A DNA stretch of 32,627 nucleotides from Candidatus Scatousia excrementigallinarum (GTDB lineage: Bacteria; Cyanobacteriota; Vampirovibrionia; Gastranaerophilales; Gastranaerophilaceae), in the NCBI GenBank assembly GCA_018711035.1, contig DVIU01000207.1, positions 1 to 32,627 on the forward strand, given 5' to 3'. Under the pieces are notes generated by a model. The model did not search any database. It was given only the letters and a program-made list of their open reading frames with translations, and was not told the origin of the DNA. This document shows, in pieces, positions 23,039 to 30,912 of this stretch. The position numbers and the translations under genes were made by a program. Each line of letters opens with the position of its first letter. Position 1 is the first letter of the stretch.

Positions 23039-23579
23039 AATTTTCAAAAATCTTATGTCCGTACTGTGATAAAATTGCCTCTGGATGAAACTGTACTCCA
23101 AACACGGGCAAAGATTTATGTTCAACAGCCATATTTATTCCGTCAAAAGTTGCTGCTGTTTCTATTAAATCTTCAGGCAAATTTTCCGCAACAAGAGAAT
23201 GATATCTTGTCACAGAAAACTTTTCGGGAATACCTTTAAATAACTTAGAATCAATATGCCTAATTTCAGAAACTTTTCCGTGGCATGGTTGTTCTGCGCG
23301 GACAATCCCCGCACCGAAAAATTTTGCAATACACTGATGCCCGAGACAAACCCCGAGTATTTTCCTGCTCTGATAAAACTCTCTTATGACCTGCATTGAA
23401 ATCCCTGCCGAATCAGGATTTCCCGCGCCGGGAGAAATGATAATACTCTCAAAATCAAGCTCTCTTAATTCTTCAATGCTAATTTTATCATTTTCATAAA
23501 CAGCAGGGTTAACCCCGAGTTCTCTAAGGTATTGCACAATGTTGTATGTAAATGAATCGTAATTATCTATCAAAATCAT
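23025..23579 (-). CDS. pabA: Aminodeoxychorismate/anthranilate synthase glutaminase subunit
   Basis: Class I glutamine amidotransferase of 184 residues that supplies ammonia to its chorismate-binding partner. The triad is visible: Cys78 in GVCLGHQC, and His165-x-Glu167 in QFHPEA. MILIDNYDSFTYNIVQYL is the normal N-terminus of the TrpG/PabA family. The family is often shared between tryptophan and folate synthesis. Here the start codon overlaps the stop of the PabB-PabC fusion gene by 4 bp (ATGA), and no trp gene is near, so the folate role is preferred. Confidence 0.95.
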   Translation of the reverse strand: MILIDNYDSFTYNIVQYLRELGVNPAVYENDKISIEELRELDFESIIISPGAGNPDSAGISMQVIREFYQSRKILGVCLGHQCIAKFFGAGIVRAEQPCHGKVSEIRHIDSKLFKGIPEKFSVTRYHSLVAENLPEDLIETAATFDGINMAVEHKSLPVFGVQFHPEAILSQYGHKIFENFISI

Positions 23580-25219
23580 AACTCGACCCTTTTTATTCCG
23601 CGGACTGAATTTATACAGTAAATATTACCAGCATTAAGCAAATCGCTTTTATATAAAATTCTTTCCTCACAAACTCCGCTGTCAAAAAGGTTTTGACGTA
23701 AAATTCCATTCAATAGCCCGCTGCTTAGAGGTGGTGTATAAAACTTTCCGTCAATCTCCAGCAAAATATTTGTTCTTGCTCCTTCACAAAGTTCACCGCG
23801 TTCGTTAAAGAAAATTTCATCATAAATTTCTTCTCTCTGAATCTTTTTGTAACTTTCCTCATACCACGGTTTATATGTAGTTTTGTGCCTTAAAAATTCA
23901 TTATTACTATCCAGTATTCTCTCTGAAAGCTCAATTTGATTTACGGTTGTTCGTGAATATGGTTTATATTGAATCCCATATTCTCCGTTTTTATGCAGAA
24001 TTATCCGCATAATTCCATCCTGTTCAGGTTCTATTGTATAGAGTTCCTTATTAAATTTAAAACCGAGTTTTTCTGCACTCTCTTTGAGTCTTTTTAGATG
24101 TTCTTCTTTTAAAAACATTGCACGGTTTTGAACTTTAATGGTTTCAATAAGAGAAAATTCTTGTTTCAAAAATGCGGCTTTCACAAATGTTTCCTCCCAT
24201 TCCTCTTTAATATCCGAATCCCACACAATAGCACCACCTGTTCTGAATTTATAAGTAACCTGATTTTTTGTCTTTTGTAAAATTCTTATTGGAACACTGA
24301 AAACATTTTTTTGCGGCGAAAGAAAACCTATTGCACCGCAATAAACATTTCTTCTGCCTTGTTCAATTCTGTCAATAATATTCATTGTACTGATTTTCGG
24401 TGCACCGGTAATTGAGCCGCACGGAAAAATAGCCTTAAAAATATCATACAGACTAACATTATCTAATAGTTCGGCCTCAATCTGAGATGTCATCTGGTGG
24501 AGAGTTTTGTGAGTTTCGATATCAAAAAGCCTGCTGACCTTTACGCTACCGGTCTTTGCAATTCTGCCCAAATCGTTTCTGAGCAAATCCACAATCATAA
24601 CGTTTTCAGCGCGATTTTTTATGTCGTTCTTTAAAAACGCAATATTTTCTCTGTCTTTTTCCAAAGTTTCACCACGCTTAACCGTGCCTTTCATAGGTTT
24701 AGTTAAAATATGCCGTCCGTCAATTTCAAAAAATAACTCGGGAGAAAATGACATCACAGTTTCATACTTATTAGAAAAAAAAGCGTTATAAGGTGTTTTC
24801 TGATTTTGACGCAAATATTTGTAAAAAAACAGCTCATCACCGGTATAATCCACATTCCAATCATAGGTATAGTTAACTTCATAAGTATTGCCTGCGGCAA
24901 TTTCGTTTTTTATCTGCCGCAGAGCACTGCTGTATTCAGCATATGATATAGCAGGCAATGCTTTAAAATCCGGCTTTCCGTTGCAGAAAAATTCGAAATC
25001 TTTATATCTATCAAAAACTTCAAAATACAAAAGCGGTACGTCTGATTTTATGTCTTTTCCAAGAAAAGCATCTTTTGCTTCATATCTTACGTAACCTGCA
25101 AGATAATACTTCTCTCGCAGTTTTTCAATCTTTTGAAAACATTCCGGTAATTCCTGACCATCAAAAGCCTTAATAATCTCTAACGGATTCTCAAATAACC
25201 TGTCCGAATAAATTATCAT
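23576..25219 (-). CDS. pabB: Aminodeoxychorismate synthase component I fused to aminodeoxychorismate lyase
   Basis: A 547-residue bifunctional enzyme making para-aminobenzoate for folate. The N-terminal part (about 1-330) is the chorismate-binding domain: FSPELFFEIDG, TKPMKGTVKRG, and the signature GSITGAPKISTMNIIDRIEQGRR. A class IV aminotransferase-like PLP domain (PabC) follows from about 335. It has RHKTTYKPWYEES with the likely PLP Lys, FNERGELCEGARTNIL, and PPLSSGLLNGILRQ. I start it at the ATG at 25219 (MIIYSDRLFENP), not the in-frame extension upstream. It overlaps pabA by 4 bp, so all three pab activities come from one two-gene operon. Confidence 0.94.
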   Translation of the reverse strand: MIIYSDRLFENPLEIIKAFDGQELPECFQKIEKLREKYYLAGYVRYEAKDAFLGKDIKSDVPLLYFEVFDRYKDFEFFCNGKPDFKALPAISYAEYSSALRQIKNEIAAGNTYEVNYTYDWNVDYTGDELFFYKYLRQNQKTPYNAFFSNKYETVMSFSPELFFEIDGRHILTKPMKGTVKRGETLEKDRENIAFLKNDIKNRAENVMIVDLLRNDLGRIAKTGSVKVSRLFDIETHKTLHQMTSQIEAELLDNVSLYDIFKAIFPCGSITGAPKISTMNIIDRIEQGRRNVYCGAIGFLSPQKNVFSVPIRILQKTKNQVTYKFRTGGAIVWDSDIKEEWEETFVKAAFLKQEFSLIETIKVQNRAMFLKEEHLKRLKESAEKLGFKFNKELYTIEPEQDGIMRIILHKNGEYGIQYKPYSRTTVNQIELSERILDSNNEFLRHKTTYKPWYEESYKKIQREEIYDEIFFNERGELCEGARTNILLEIDGKFYTPPLSSGLLNGILRQNLFDSGVCEERILYKSDLLNAGNIYCINSVRGIKRVEL

Positions 25220-25324
25220 AAAATGAATTCTACAACAAAAATCCGAAAACACGAAAATGTTTACAAATTCTTGAATGCATTAAAAGTTTATGCTAAATTA
25301 TTAATAAAAAACAGGAGTGAAGTT

Positions 25325-25741
25325 ATGAAAAGATTTTTATTGACATTTTGTGTAGTTATGCTTGCCATACCTGCATTCGCTGATAATAGCGAAGCGGTTC
25401 AATACATGAATCAGTCACAGGGATTTTCAGGTTTTAACCGCTCACTGCCTCAGTCAAGTTCATTTAAAAACTTAGAAAAAAATAATAAATTTACGGCACC
25501 TGCTGTTTCAGAAGATGAGGACTATTCTGATTATGATAAAGACGGTTACAGAATTGAAAATGATGAACCTGTAAAAACAGAAAAAAAGGTTATTAAATCT
25601 TTAAAGGATTCAAACGGTCAGGTAAAAACTAATCCTCAGAGCACACCGATGACTTATGATAAATTCCCTCAGAATTACGGCAACGGTGATACCATGATGA
25701 TGCAGAACATGATGATGCCTATGGGAAATATGATGTTCTAA
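25325..25741 (+). CDS. Secreted Met-rich protein of unknown function
   Basis: The ATG at 25325 follows AGGAGTGAAGTT; upstream in-frame codons are noncoding leader. The protein is 138 residues: signal peptide MKRFLLTFCVVMLAIPAFA|DN, then a polar, probably disordered chain with an acidic patch (SEDEDYSDYDKDGY, about 60-73). It ends in a Met-rich tail (residues about 125-137: MMMQNMMMPMGNMM). Met-rich tails bind Cu(I) or similar soft metals in some periplasmic proteins, so metal binding is a possibility, not shown. It leads a likely operon with the TonB-like secreted gene (33 bp gap), a small membrane protein and the efflux pump. The region shows no homologue I can name. Confidence 0.82.
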   Translation: MKRFLLTFCVVMLAIPAFADNSEAVQYMNQSQGFSGFNRSLPQSSSFKNLEKNNKFTAPAVSEDEDYSDYDKDGYRIENDEPVKTEKKVIKSLKDSNGQVKTNPQSTPMTYDKFPQNYGNGDTMMMQNMMMPMGNMMF

Positions 25742-25774
25742 GTTTACGTTTTTTTACTAAAAAAAGGAAGTATT

Positions 25775-26482
25775 ATGTTTAAAAAATTATTGAATATATT
25801 TGTAATCTTATCCGCACTTTTATGTTTAGGATTAAAAGCCGTTGCAGCAAACTGGCAGCCGGCAAATAATATTTTGGGAAATGTCATATACGTGGATACA
25901 GATAGTATCAGGCAAAAAGATAACCGCATTTTTTATTATGTAAAATATTTTGAAGAAAATATTAACAATGACAGCAAAGTGCTTGTAATGTCAGAAGCCA
26001 ACCATCCTTTTGTAATAGGAGACCCTGTTGCTTATAAAAATACCTACTTTATGCTGAGTATTGATTCAGTTAACGAAAAAGTTATGAAATATATAGAAAA
26101 CAAGGATATACCTGAAGTTGAACCGGGAAGTGATTTGGATAGCATTCCATTAAATCTTGATCCATATGCAAAAAATATAATTACAAAAATCAAAAGCAAT
26201 CTTAAATATAAATTTAAATATAGAAACAGTTTTGCAAAAGCAATGATTAAAATAAATAAAAATGGAGAATTAAAAAAAGTTTATATCTATGAATCTTCCG
26301 GCAACCAAAAACTTAATATAGCAATCAACAAAGCAGTAGAAGCTTCTGCTCCGTTTGACCCGCTGCCTGAAGAATATGATAAAACATTTGCAATCCTCTG
26401 GTTAGATGTAAACTTCGGACAAGATAAGTCTGTAATACTTTTAAACTCGGTACTTTCTTTAGGGAAAATGATACTCAGATAA
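25775..26482 (+). CDS. Secreted protein with a TonB/TolA C-terminal-like domain
   Basis: 235 residues. An N-terminal signal peptide (about MFKKLLNIFVILSALLCLGL...AVAA) is followed by NWQPANNILGNVIYVDTDSIRQKDNRIFYYVKYFEE (about 26-61). The latter resembles the small beta-rich surface-adhesin-E-like domain (W...yvD..Si......yyvky). The C-terminal part (YAKNIITKIKSNLKYKFKYRNSFAKAMIKINKNGELKKVYIYESSGNQKLNIAINKAVEASAPFDPLPEEYDKTFAILWLDVNF) fits a TonB/TolA C-terminal fold: helix, strand with I.I...G.l....i..SSG, then A(I/V)..A.PF.PLP. So it is likely periplasmic or envelope-associated. No ribosome-binding oddities (AAGGAAG). It precedes a small membrane gene and an efflux pump in one orientation. 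Confidence 0.8.
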   Translation: MFKKLLNIFVILSALLCLGLKAVAANWQPANNILGNVIYVDTDSIRQKDNRIFYYVKYFEENINNDSKVLVMSEANHPFVIGDPVAYKNTYFMLSIDSVNEKVMKYIENKDIPEVEPGSDLDSIPLNLDPYAKNIITKIKSNLKYKFKYRNSFAKAMIKINKNGELKKVYIYESSGNQKLNIAINKAVEASAPFDPLPEEYDKTFAILWLDVNFGQDKSVILLNSVLSLGKMILR

Positions 26483-26491
26483 GGATTATTT

Positions 26492-26737
26492 ATGAATAAT
26501 ACAATAACATCAGCCCCCAAACCCGTAAACTGGCAAAGACGTAAACAGCTTGTCAACTGGTCAGGATATGCAGCTCTTGGTTTTGGCACATTATGCGGAG
26601 CAACCGGTTTTAGAAAAGTAAAAATCCCGCAAAAAAGAATTATACATAAATATTCAGCCTATCTGGCGGGTATTACATCATTTTTACACCTTGGATTTAT
26701 CAAAGGCTTAGACAGAATATTTGAGAAGAGACAGTAA
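26492..26737 (+). CDS. Small membrane protein of unknown function (81 aa)
   Basis: A basic, Lys/Arg-rich small protein with two weakly hydrophobic stretches: LVNWSGYAALGFGTLCGATGF (about 20-40) and YSAYLAGITSFLHLGFIKGL (about 54-73). The loop between them is basic (RKVKIPQKRIIHK), as expected for a cytoplasm-facing loop of a two-helix membrane protein. An AAGGAT precedes the ATG by 6 nt, and it begins 9 bp after the upstream stop. It is 18 bp from the efflux-pump ATG. A regulatory or assembly subunit for the pump would be the contextual guess only. Confidence 0.7.
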   Translation: MNNTITSAPKPVNWQRRKQLVNWSGYAALGFGTLCGATGFRKVKIPQKRIIHKYSAYLAGITSFLHLGFIKGLDRIFEKRQ

Positions 26738-26755
26738 AAATTTACGGAATAGAAA

Positions 26756-28309
26756 ATGGCAGAAAATATATCAACACAAGAAGAATGGCACCCTTCAATT
26801 AACCCCTGGCTTATGATAACCCCTGTTATGCTGGCAATATTTATGTTTGTGCTGGATGAAACAATATCAAACGTAGCTTTAACCTACATTGCAGGATCAA
26901 TGTCTGTAAGTTTGAATGAATCGACATGGGTTTTAACAAGCTATCTTATAGCAAGCGGTATAGCAATTCCGCTTGTAGCTTCGGCCTCAAAACTATTCGG
27001 ACGTAAAAACTATTTTATGATTTGCCTTATGGTGTTTACTATTTCATCGTTTTTATGTGCAGTGTCACATTCAATGATAATGATAGTATTATCAAGATTC
27101 TTACAGGGACTCGGAGGAGGCGGTTTATTGCCTCTCGGTCAGTCAATAATGCTTGAAAGTTTTCCCAAAAAAGATCGGCCGAAATCAATGGCAATTTTCG
27201 GTATTGCAGTAATTTTTGCCCCGCTAATCGGGCCTGTTCTGGGCGGTTGGATTACGGAAAACTGGTCTTGGCCGTGGATTTATCTTATAAATGTTCCGCT
27301 GGGATTTTTATGTGTTTTTCTTTCAAAAAATCTTCTGGAAGACCCGCCTTACGCAAAGAAACAAAAGAACATTCATTTTGATTATAAAGGAATGATGTTT
27401 TTAGCAGGCTGGCTAATCTGTCTTCAGGTCGTTCTGGATAAAGGTAATGATGCTGATTGGTTCGGATCTGCCTGGATATGCTGGTTGAGCGGAATCTCAT
27501 TATTATTTGCAGTTCTGTTTTTCATTTCACAGGCTGTAGGAAAAGAACCGCTTATTGATTTAAGAGTATTGAAAGACAGGACTTACTTTTTCGGAACGCT
27601 GGTTCAGGTAATTTTGATGGGAGTATTTCTTTCATCCGCAGCACTTTTACCGTCCATGTTACAGAACTTACTCGGCTACACTGCTTATTTAAGCGGTTTA
27701 TCTATGGGGTCAAGAGGTGTCGGGAGTTTTATCGGAGTTGCATTATATCTAACACTTTCAAAAAAACTCGGAGACAGGCGTATTGTTATGATTGGATTGA
27801 TTTTGCTTGGATTAGGAAGTGTATTTTTCGGTGATATAAACCTGCAAATAAATCTCTCGACAATCGCATTGCCGAATATTCTTTACGGTTCAGGTCTATT
27901 TCTTGCTCTTACACCTTTAATTCCTCTCTCATTTTCAACAATTAAAAATGAACATATGACAAATGCAACAGGGTTACAAAACCTTGTGAAAAACATTGGC
28001 GGTGCAATCGGAACATCAATCGGGACAACAATGGTTGCAAGATTCGCTCAGGCTCACCAGCATTTAATGACTAACCACCTTCATGATACAAGCAGTGTTT
28101 ATGTTGAAAGAATCAGCGCACTTTCCGGAGCATTTTCTCAAATAGCTGATTCTGCAACCGCTCATACAATGGCGCAGGGACAGATTTATTCACAGTTAGT
28201 GCAACAGGCACATTTGTGGGGATATATAGATACATTCAGATGGTTTGCCTTCGCAACCTTCCTTTTAATACCTATGCTCGTATTTATCAAAAAACCTAAA
28301 ATCACTTGA
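26756..28309 (+). CDS. DHA2-family drug efflux MFS transporter (EmrB/QacA type)
   Basis: A 517-residue inner-membrane proton-driven multidrug exporter with about 14 transmembrane helices, matching the DHA2 length. VMLAIFMFVLDETISNVALTYIAG (19-42) is the TM1 signature with the Asp in the charged motif D1. LFGRKNYF is motif A, and GPVLGGWITENWSWPWIYLINVPLG is motif C plus the QacA/EmrB signature. RLLQG-like RFLQGLGGGGLLPLGQ is motif B. The usual EmrA membrane-fusion partner is not adjacent; the two secreted genes upstream may be the accessory set. No Shine-Dalgarno is obvious before the ATG. The next promoter lies in its last codons. Confidence 0.94.
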   Translation: MAENISTQEEWHPSINPWLMITPVMLAIFMFVLDETISNVALTYIAGSMSVSLNESTWVLTSYLIASGIAIPLVASASKLFGRKNYFMICLMVFTISSFLCAVSHSMIMIVLSRFLQGLGGGGLLPLGQSIMLESFPKKDRPKSMAIFGIAVIFAPLIGPVLGGWITENWSWPWIYLINVPLGFLCVFLSKNLLEDPPYAKKQKNIHFDYKGMMFLAGWLICLQVVLDKGNDADWFGSAWICWLSGISLLFAVLFFISQAVGKEPLIDLRVLKDRTYFFGTLVQVILMGVFLSSAALLPSMLQNLLGYTAYLSGLSMGSRGVGSFIGVALYLTLSKKLGDRRIVMIGLILLGLGSVFFGDINLQINLSTIALPNILYGSGLFLALTPLIPLSFSTIKNEHMTNATGLQNLVKNIGGAIGTSIGTTMVARFAQAHQHLMTNHLHDTSSVYVERISALSGAFSQIADSATAHTMAQGQIYSQLVQQAHLWGYIDTFRWFAFATFLLIPMLVFIKKPKIT

Positions 28310-28334
28310 TAAATTTAATAATATCAGTTATACT
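28306..28334 (+). promoter_or_regulatory. Promoter of prepilin 3
   Basis: TTGATA (28306-28311), 17-bp spacer, TATACT (28329-28334). The -35 overlaps the stop codon of the efflux gene. Start near 28341, with AGGAGG 5 nt before the ATG. Confidence 0.65.
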
Positions 28335-28361
28335 TATATATGGTAAATAAAGGAGGATTGT

Positions 28362-29139
28362 ATGAAAACCATTGATATGATTGCATTCCCACAGAGGGGG
28401 GGGGGGCTCATTTAACGCCGGCGAGCTTTTCTACGCTTTGGGATTGTCCCGACAAAAATCAGGTTTTACCTTAGCTGAAGTTCTGATTACTTTAGGTGTT
28501 ATAGGTGTTGTTGCGGCAATGACTCTGCCGGCTCTCGTTACAGATTACAAAGGTAATATACTTAAAACACAGCTTCAAAAATCATATTCTGTTATACAGA
28601 ATGCCTTGCAAATGATGAATAATGAGCAGGGTTTTGTAGCAAAACCGGGTTCTTATGCGCAAAGAGCTTTTATAACTACGTATAAAAAATATTTATTAGT
28701 CGCAAGCGATTGCAACAGTGATAAATGTGAATCCCGATATGAGGAAAATGAAGATGGTGATTCAGTAATGACCAATAATTCCTCCAATTATAAAACATAC
28801 AATAATAAAAAATTAAAGAATCAATATCTTGACGATGGACAGCTTATTCTTCCGGACGGAAGCTTTATAATGGTTCAAAATGAAGAGAAGGCATTGGATG
28901 GTACCATATTAATTTCTGTAGATGTAAACGGCATCTATAAAAAGCCAAACCGCTGGGGGCATGATTTGTTCACTTTTCAAATTATGGATGATGGTAAGCT
29001 GTTACCTATGGGCAGTGACGGAACCCTATTTGATAATGATACTTACTGCTCGGGAACAAGCAGTTCCAGTATAAACGGTATTGCATGCACTTACAGAGCA
29101 CTTACTGAAAAAGATTACTTCAAAAATCTGCCTAAATAA
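28362..29139 (+). CDS. Prepilin 3, frame interrupted at a G11 tract (candidate phase-variable gene)
   Basis: The ATG at 28362 follows AGGAGG by 5 nt. The leader reads MKTIDMIAFPQRGGG and with 11 G ends LI-stop; with 10 G it continues into a 258-residue prepilin through SFNAGELFYALGLSRQKSG|FTLAEVLITLGVIG. The leader would be 34 residues, longer than the 22 of prepilins 1, 2 and 4. The pilin domain has VDVNGIYKKPNRWGHDLF, the motif shared with prepilins 1 and 4, and Cys pairs typical of disulphide-stabilised pilins. A TTG at 28381 gives an in-frame reading across G11, but has no ribosome binding site, so I reject it as the main start. TTG codons further down (around 28438-28446) could allow weak leakage. 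The stop overlaps an ATG (TAATG) just before the adenine deaminase gene. Confidence 0.9.
28396..28406 (+). repeat. G11 homopolymer in prepilin 3 leader
   Basis: Eleven G on the plus strand, 11 codons after the ATG, encoding Arg-Gly-Gly-Gly at 10 G. It is the only one of the four tracts on the plus strand of this window; the other three lie on minus-strand genes. Confidence 0.95.
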
Positions 29140-29153
29140 TGATTTCATGCTAT

Positions 29154-29159
29154 TATAAT
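29154..29159 (+). promoter_or_regulatory. Possible -10 box of adenine deaminase gene
   Basis: TATAAT between the prepilin 3 stop and the ATG at 29193; no good -35 is seen. It would give ade expression independent of prepilin 3 translation. Confidence 0.35.
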
Positions 29160-29192
29160 CAAAAACAAACGAAACACAAAAAGGCAGAAAAA

Positions 29193-30911
29193 ATGAAAAA
29201 TATTGAAAAAATTATCAGAGTAAGCAAAGGTTCCGACTTAGCAGACATTGTAATCAAGAACGCTAAACTTGTAAATGTTTTATCCGAAGAAATATACGAA
29301 ACAGATATAGCTGTTATAGACGGCAAAATAGCCGGAATTTCAAAAGGATATAAGGGCAGGGAAGAATATGATGTCAAAGGTGCTTACGTTACTCCGTCAT
29401 TTATTGACGGGCACGTTCATCTGGAAAGCTCTATGCTTATGCCGTCGGAGTTTGCAAAACTCGTGCTTGCCTCAGGAACTACAACAGTAATCGCAGACCC
29501 CCATGAGATTTCTAACGTTATGGGGTTGCAGGGAATAAGTTTTATGAGAGAAGCAACAAAAAATCTGCCGCTTGATGTTTATATGATGCTTCCGTCGTGC
29601 GTTCCTGCAACAAGTCTGGAAACATCAGGGGTCGATTTAAACAGCTATGATTTAGCACTCCTTATTGACGCGCCATGGGTTCTCGGGATTGCGGAGATGA
29701 TGAATTTCCCGGGAGTTATCAACTGTGATAAAAGCGTTTTGAGCAAAATTAAACTCGGCATTGATAAAAATAAACGTGTTGACGGTCATGCGCCGCACCT
29801 TTGCGGGAAAGAGCTTGATGCATATGTAGCCTCCGGCGTAGCGTCTGATCACGAATGCACTACGCCGGACGAGGCAATTGAAAAACTCCGTCTGGGTATG
29901 CACTTAATGGTAAGAGAAGCAACCGGTGCAAGAGATTTAGAGCCTCTGATTCCTGTTTTAAAAAAATACAATACAAGAAAATGTATGTTTGTAACTGATG
30001 ACAGACATCCGAAACATCTGGGCAAACACATTTCAAGAATGGTTAAAAAAGCTGTCCGCCTTGGAGTTGACCCGATTAAGGCTATCCAGATGGCAAGTAT
30101 AAATACAGCAGAATATTTCAAACTTTATAATGTAGGTGCAATTGCACCCGGTTACAAAGCTGATATTGCAGTCTTTGAAAACCTTGAAACTTTTGAACCT
30201 AAAATGGTATTTAAAAATGGAATACTCGTCGCAAAAGACGGTAAAACTACAATTGATTTGACAGAAATGAAACCTCCGGCTTTGAGAGGTTCAGTAAATA
30301 TCAAATACCTTTATAAAGAAGATTTGCAAATAAAAATTCCTGACAAAAAAGAAAACATAAAGGTTATAAATGTTATTCCTCAGCAATTAATCACAAAACT
30401 CTCTATTGAACCTGCAAAAATCAAAAACGGCATGGCAATATCTGACACCGACAATGACATTCTGAAGATTGCAGTAATAGAACGTCATAAAGCAACAGGA
30501 AATATCGGGCTCGGGTTTGTAAAAGGTTTTGGTTTAAAATCAGGAGCGATAGCCTCAACAGTAGCACATGACAGTCATAACATGATAGTTATAGGTACAA
30601 ATGACGATGATATGTATTATGCAGCCGTGGAACTCGTTAAATCTCAGGGCGGTAAAATTATTGTCGAAAACGGCAAAACGCTTTCACATTTGCCGCTGCC
30701 TATTGCAGGCTTGATGTCTGACAAGTCTGCGGAAGAAGTTATGGCCAATATCTCTGAACTTGAACAAGCTTCTGAAAAAATAGGATGTAAAATTGCAGAT
30801 CCGTTTATGAGTATGGCCTTCTTGTCATTATCAGTAATTCCTGAAATAAAAATTACAGATAAAGGACTGATTGACGTAAATAAATTTGAGGTTACAAATC
30901 TGTTTTTATAA
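29193..30911 (+). CDS. ade: Adenine deaminase
   Basis: Amidohydrolase that converts adenine to hypoxanthine in purine salvage; 572 residues from the ATG at 29193, a normal length. The metal site HVHLESS has His74 and His76, and SGTTTVIADPHEISNVMG carries the next ligands. Later VDGHAPHLCG, SDHECTTPDEAI and the C-terminal AHDSHNMIVIGTNDDDM plus PLPIAGLMSD are typical of bacterial AdeC/YicP. An in-frame extension back to 29139 starts inside the prepilin 3 stop, but the protein family begins at MKNIEKIIRVSKGS, so I trim it. It ends 1 bp before the convergent prepilin 4, without a visible terminator. Confidence 0.95.
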   Translation: MKNIEKIIRVSKGSDLADIVIKNAKLVNVLSEEIYETDIAVIDGKIAGISKGYKGREEYDVKGAYVTPSFIDGHVHLESSMLMPSEFAKLVLASGTTTVIADPHEISNVMGLQGISFMREATKNLPLDVYMMLPSCVPATSLETSGVDLNSYDLALLIDAPWVLGIAEMMNFPGVINCDKSVLSKIKLGIDKNKRVDGHAPHLCGKELDAYVASGVASDHECTTPDEAIEKLRLGMHLMVREATGARDLEPLIPVLKKYNTRKCMFVTDDRHPKHLGKHISRMVKKAVRLGVDPIKAIQMASINTAEYFKLYNVGAIAPGYKADIAVFENLETFEPKMVFKNGILVAKDGKTTIDLTEMKPPALRGSVNIKYLYKEDLQIKIPDKKENIKVINVIPQQLITKLSIEPAKIKNGMAISDTDNDILKIAVIERHKATGNIGLGFVKGFGLKSGAIASTVAHDSHNMIVIGTNDDDMYYAAVELVKSQGGKIIVENGKTLSHLPLPIAGLMSDKSAEEVMANISELEQASEKIGCKIADPFMSMAFLSLSVIPEIKITDKGLIDVNKFEVTNLFL

Positions 30912-30912
30912 T

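Noticed and set aside
28381-28410. TTG start at 28381 giving an intact prepilin 3 frame across G11
   Set aside because: No ribosome binding site precedes it, whereas the ATG at 28362 has AGGAGG at ideal distance and a promoter; the in-frame reading is by chance.
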